Assembly: GCA_046313675.1 (NCBI GenBank)
Contig: JBKBXU010000188.1
Coordinates: 1 to 8,921 of the forward strand
Direction of reading: 5' to 3'
DNA from: JBKBXU01 sp046313675
GTDB lineage: Bacteria; Bacteroidota; Bacteroidia; Cytophagales; Cytophagaceae
Length of the DNA stretch: 8,921 nucleotides
The translations under genes were made by a program, and so were the position numbers. Below are positions 6,807 to 8,921 of this stretch, piece after piece. The number at the start of each line of letters is the position of its first letter. The stretch's first letter is position 1. Under the pieces are notes generated by a model, which did no database searches, was not told the origin of the DNA, and saw only the letters and a program-made list of their open reading frames with translations.

Positions 6807-7133
6807 ATGGGGATTACTAAAACACATATATTTAACGACACACAAAACAGATTGGCAAGGCTGGCAAAAGCACTGGGCCATCCTGCCCGTATAGCCATTT
6901 TGGAAGTGATTGTTAAGAAAAAGTCCTGTATATGCGGAGATTTGGTTGAAGAACTCCCCCTGGCGCAGTCTACTATATCGCAACACCTTCGGGAACTCAA
7001 AGAAGCAGGGATCATCCAGGGTGAAATAGAAGGGACAAGTATCTGTTACTGCATTAATGAAAAAGTATGGAAGGAAGCAAAGAAAAGCCTCAATGCTTTA
7101 TTTAACACCTATAACAACAGTGGTTGTTGTTGA
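6807..7133 (+). CDS. arsR: ArsR family As(III)-responsive repressor
   Basis: A 108-residue winged-helix repressor of the ArsR/SmtB family. The N-terminal helix contains LAKALGHPARIAILEVI (19-35). The recognition helix is in LPLAQSTISQHLRELKEAGII (50-70), and the wing is GEIEGTSICYCIN (72-84). Cysteines are at 41 and 43 (SCICGDL, where the family's metal site commonly lies at the start of the DNA-binding helices), 80 and 82 in the wing, and 107-108 at the very end (SGCC). As(III) sensing through Cys41/Cys43, perhaps with the C-terminal pair, is inferred. The ATG at 6807 is chosen because a TTG at 6786 lies inside the operator and -7 box. It is directly followed by arsM, which supports arsenic rather than another metal as inducer. 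Confidence 0.9.
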   Translation: MGITKTHIFNDTQNRLARLAKALGHPARIAILEVIVKKKSCICGDLVEELPLAQSTISQHLRELKEAGIIQGEIEGTSICYCINEKVWKEAKKSLNALFNTYNNSGCC

Positions 7134-7151
7134 CTATTTTTGACTAACATA

Positions 7152-7167
7152 ATCGCAATATTGCAAT
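7152..7167 (+). promoter_or_regulatory. Second ArsR operator, upstream of arsM
   Basis: ATCGCAATATTGCAAT contains the perfect palindrome GCAATATTGC (7155-7164); a further A-T and T-A pair flank it with one mismatch between. It matches the arsR site at 13 of 16 bases. It sits 18 nt after the arsR stop and 37 nt before the arsM ATG. This suggests that arsM has its own ArsR-controlled promoter or that a second site reinforces control; no strong -33/-7 pair is evident here. Binding is inferred from repetition and context. Confidence 0.65.
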
Positions 7168-7204
7168 AAATAAATATAAAACTAACAGTAAAACTATTAA
7201 TACA

Positions 7205-8041
7205 ATGGAACAAAACGAAAACCTCAAAAATCTGGTCAGAGAAAAATACAGCCAAATAGCCCAACAGTCAAAAGAGCAAAATGAAACAAGCTGTTGCGGT
7301 GCAGGCGGCTGTGGAACTTATACCATTATGAGCGAAGATTATTCCAACCTTGAAGGCTATGCCCCCAATGCTGACCTGGGACTTGGCTGCGGGCTTCCAA
7401 CAGAATTTGCCCAAATTAAAAAAGGTAATACCGTAGTAGATTTGGGTTCTGGCGCAGGAAATGATTGCTTCATTGCTCGCTCCTTAACAGGTGAAGAAGG
7501 CAGTGTAATTGGCATAGACATGACAGAAACCATGATTGAAAAAGCTAAAATAAATGCCGAAAAGCTGGGCTTCAAAAATGTAGAATTTCGTCTTGGTGAC
7601 ATCGAAGATATTCCTATGACAGCAAATCGAGCCGATGTGGTAGTAAGCAACTGTGTTATGAACCTAGTTCCTGATAAAATTAAAGCTTTTGCAGAAGTAT
7701 ACAGAATCTTAAAGCCAAATGGGCACTTCAGTATCTCTGATGTAGTTCTAAAAGGAGACCTGCCGGAAGCCATTAAAAAAGAAGCGGAAATGTATGCCGG
7801 ATGTGTCGCTGGAGCTATTAAAAAAGAAGAATACCTGAATGTAATTGCCAAGGCAGGCTTTACAAACGTCAAGCTTCAAAAAGAAAGAGAAATTCTCATT
7901 CCGGATGAAATATTATTAAACTATCTCTCAACTGAAGAGCTTAGAAAAATGAAAGAGCAGGGAATGGGCATTTACAGTATAACCGTTTACGCTGAAAAAC
8001 CCGAAATTAATTCTTGTACACCGGGTGGAGGATGCTGTTAA
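7205..8041 (+). CDS. arsM: Arsenite S-adenosylmethionine methyltransferase
   Basis: A 278-residue cytoplasmic enzyme that transfers methyl groups from SAM to trivalent arsenic, giving methylated and finally volatile arsenicals. The SAM-binding motif I is VVDLGSGAGND (77-87), followed by the acidic end of strand 2 in GIDMTETMI (103-111). The three conserved As(III)-binding cysteines are Cys62 (LGCGLP), Cys150 (SNCVMNL) and Cys200 (YAGCVAGA). A Cys-rich N-terminal stretch (SCCGAGGCG, 29-37) and a C-terminal GGGCC are also present; such Cys-rich ends are common in this family. It follows arsR by 71 nt with an operator copy between, so it is probably induced by arsenite. No efflux gene (acr3/arsB) or arsC is nearby. 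All expected catalytic cysteines are intact, so it should be active. Confidence 0.95.
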   Translation: MEQNENLKNLVREKYSQIAQQSKEQNETSCCGAGGCGTYTIMSEDYSNLEGYAPNADLGLGCGLPTEFAQIKKGNTVVDLGSGAGNDCFIARSLTGEEGSVIGIDMTETMIEKAKINAEKLGFKNVEFRLGDIEDIPMTANRADVVVSNCVMNLVPDKIKAFAEVYRILKPNGHFSISDVVLKGDLPEAIKKEAEMYAGCVAGAIKKEEYLNVIAKAGFTNVKLQKEREILIPDEILLNYLSTEELRKMKEQGMGIYSITVYAEKPEINSCTPGGGCC

Positions 8042-8084
8042 ACCCTACCACTTAACAACATCCCAAGGCTTAATTAAATAAACT

Positions 8085-8115
8085 GATTGTTTCAGGTTTC
8101 GCACCTGAAACAATC
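8085..8115 (+). terminator. Hairpin terminator downstream of arsM
   Basis: GATTGTTTCAGGT (8085-8097) and its exact complement (8103-8115) form a 13-bp stem with a 5-base loop, 43 nt after the arsM stop. The tail is only TTAAAAATT, so it lacks a strong T-run and may be leaky. From here to 8252 I see no gene or clear regulatory element. Confidence 0.6.
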
Positions 8116-8252
8116 TTAAAAATTAGACTATTGCCAGAAAAACCATTACAATAACTACAAATTAGTCTATAAATAACTTTTTTAGATCGAGAATTCGGAA
8201 GATTCTATTACATTTACCCTGGACTATTCCTTTAACAGACCTGAAAAATAAA

Positions 8253-8621
8253 ATGAACAAGCTTGTTCAGCTATTTCTAACTATAGCCACATTATATTTT
8301 CTGTTTCTGAGCCAAATTGCCTTGGGCCAAAACTACGATTTGATCAGAAAACAAGCCTCCTTGTTAAAAGTGGCACTAGAAGACAACCACTACAATCCCA
8401 AAAGTTATGACTCTGCATTTTGCTCCACAGTTGTTACCAAATTAATCGATTACCTGGACCCACACCATCTATTCTTTCTCCAATCTGATATTGATGAAAT
8501 CAGAAAACACCAAAACACCATCGCAGGTGACATGAATGGCGATTCATGGAATTTTATGCCTATGGTAGCCGAATTATATAAAAGCCGGTTATTAAAATAC
8601 CAAAAAGGCTACTTCTATTAA
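8253..8621 (+). CDS. Tail-specific protease (Prc/CtpA-like), N-terminal fragment before a frameshift
   Basis: This frame encodes 122 residues and then hits TAA. It begins with a signal peptide (MNKLVQLFLTIATLYFLFLSQIALGQ, 1-26). The following LLKVALEDNHYNPKSYDSAF and LIDYLDPHHLFFLQSDIDEI (64-83) are hallmarks of the N-terminal domain of tail-specific proteases, periplasmic serine proteases (PDZ plus S41 domain) of about 700 residues. The similarity does not end at the stop: it resumes in the -1 frame from about 8606. Either a base is missing from an A-run near 8602-8606 by mutation or sequencing error, or the gene is a pseudogene. The ATG at 8253 is the natural start. It is preceded by a hairpin after arsM and is probably an independent transcription unit. 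Confidence 0.75.
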   Translation: MNKLVQLFLTIATLYFLFLSQIALGQNYDLIRKQASLLKVALEDNHYNPKSYDSAFCSTVVTKLIDYLDPHHLFFLQSDIDEIRKHQNTIAGDMNGDSWNFMPMVAELYKSRLLKYQKGYFY

Positions 8622-8921
8622 CCGACAAGCCTTTTTCATTCACCGAAAAAGAATTCATTTCTTTCCAGAGCCATCCCTCCCCTAATTTTCCCGAGACGGA
8701 AGATATTCTGAATCAGAGACTAAAAAAATGGTTGAAATTTCAACTACTCATGAAGATGAGCCTTCTTAATGGAGATAGTTTGGAGGAAAAAGAAATATTG
8801 TCAAAAGAGAAAGAGTCAAGGACACAGGTAATAAAATCTGAGAAAAGGCGAATCAATAAAATCCTGAAGCATCCCAGTGGATATGAAGACTATATTTCCC
8901 TTTTATTTTTCAATTCCATAA
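8606..8921 (+). pseudogene. Tail-specific protease continuation in the -1 frame (runs off right edge)
   Basis: With one base added near the AAAAA run (8602-8606), the reading continues without a stop to the window end: RLLLLTDKPFSFTEKEF, then LNQRLKKWLKFQLLMKMSLL, then KHPSGYEDYISLLFFNSI. The KPFSFT, LKKWLKFQLL and final YEDYISLLFFNSI segments correspond in order to the KP-x-DFT, LW-x-x-x-LK and the helix just before the DPHT motif of Prc-type proteases. This frame lacks its own start and follows the N-terminal fragment directly, so it is one gene interrupted by a frameshift. PDZ and catalytic S41 regions lie outside the window. If the shift is real, the protein made would lack all catalytic parts. 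Confidence 0.7.

Noticed and set aside
7357..7872. 171-codon minus-strand open frame across arsM
   Set aside because: It is the reverse of the well conserved methyltransferase core and shows no family features of its own.
8122..8170. Repeats ATTAGACTAT and ATTAGTCTAT
   Set aside because: Nine of ten bases alike but short and AT-rich, with no positional logic; likely chance.
8602..8608. Programmed -1 frameshift site in the protease gene
   Set aside because: CAAAAAG lacks the proper X-XXY-YYZ heptamer in the reading frame, no stimulatory hairpin is obvious, and such proteases are not known to need frameshifting; indel or sequencing error is simpler.

Overview
The window comes from a member of the Bacteroidota. 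The clearest signs are a large secreted xylanase ending in a type IX secretion (T9SS type A) sorting domain, a small lipoprotein whose mature N-terminus is Cys-Lys-Lys-Glu-Glu-Glu (typical of Bacteroidota surface lipoproteins), a DUF2141 protein, and a promoter in front of arsR that fits the -33 TTG / -7 TAnnTTTG pattern of this phylum. Genus and order cannot be fixed from the sequence. All genes look like ordinary chromosomal genes. No tRNA, rRNA, CRISPR array, insertion sequence or phage gene is visible.

Region 1 (1-2872, all minus strand) is a compact unit: a MarR-type regulator (2349-2777), a four-helix membrane protein of the DUF6069 type (1874-2284), two NAD(P)-binding NmrA/SDR-like proteins (1018-1863 and 374-1021, overlapping by ATGA), and a DUF2141 periplasmic protein that runs off the left edge. 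Two near-identical 15-bp palindromes, one upstream of marR and one between marR and the DUF6069 gene, look like operators for the MarR protein. This suggests an autoregulated unit induced by a small molecule. A perfect 20-bp inverted repeat (2823-2872) lies upstream of it.

Region 2 (2985-4285) holds a two-helix membrane protein of unknown function and, convergent to it, a small lipoprotein; they share a bidirectional terminator. Region 3 (4463-6766) is a stand-alone GH10 xylanase with Ig-like, CBM6 and T9SS modules. It is divergent from the lipoprotein gene and followed by a hairpin terminator.

Region 4 (6757-8115) is a minimal arsenic cassette of arsR and arsM. Each gene is preceded by a copy of the same palindromic element, which is probably the ArsR operator. 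No efflux pump or arsenate reductase is in view. Region 5 (8253-8921) is the start of a tail-specific (Prc/CtpA-like) protease gene broken by an apparent single-base frameshift near 8602-8606; the rest continues in another frame to the right edge.

No wholly new system is evident. The items most worth checking are the paired MarR operators and their operon, the paired ArsR operators with Cys-Cys-tailed ArsR and ArsM, the perfect inverted repeat at 2823-2872, and the frameshift in the protease gene.
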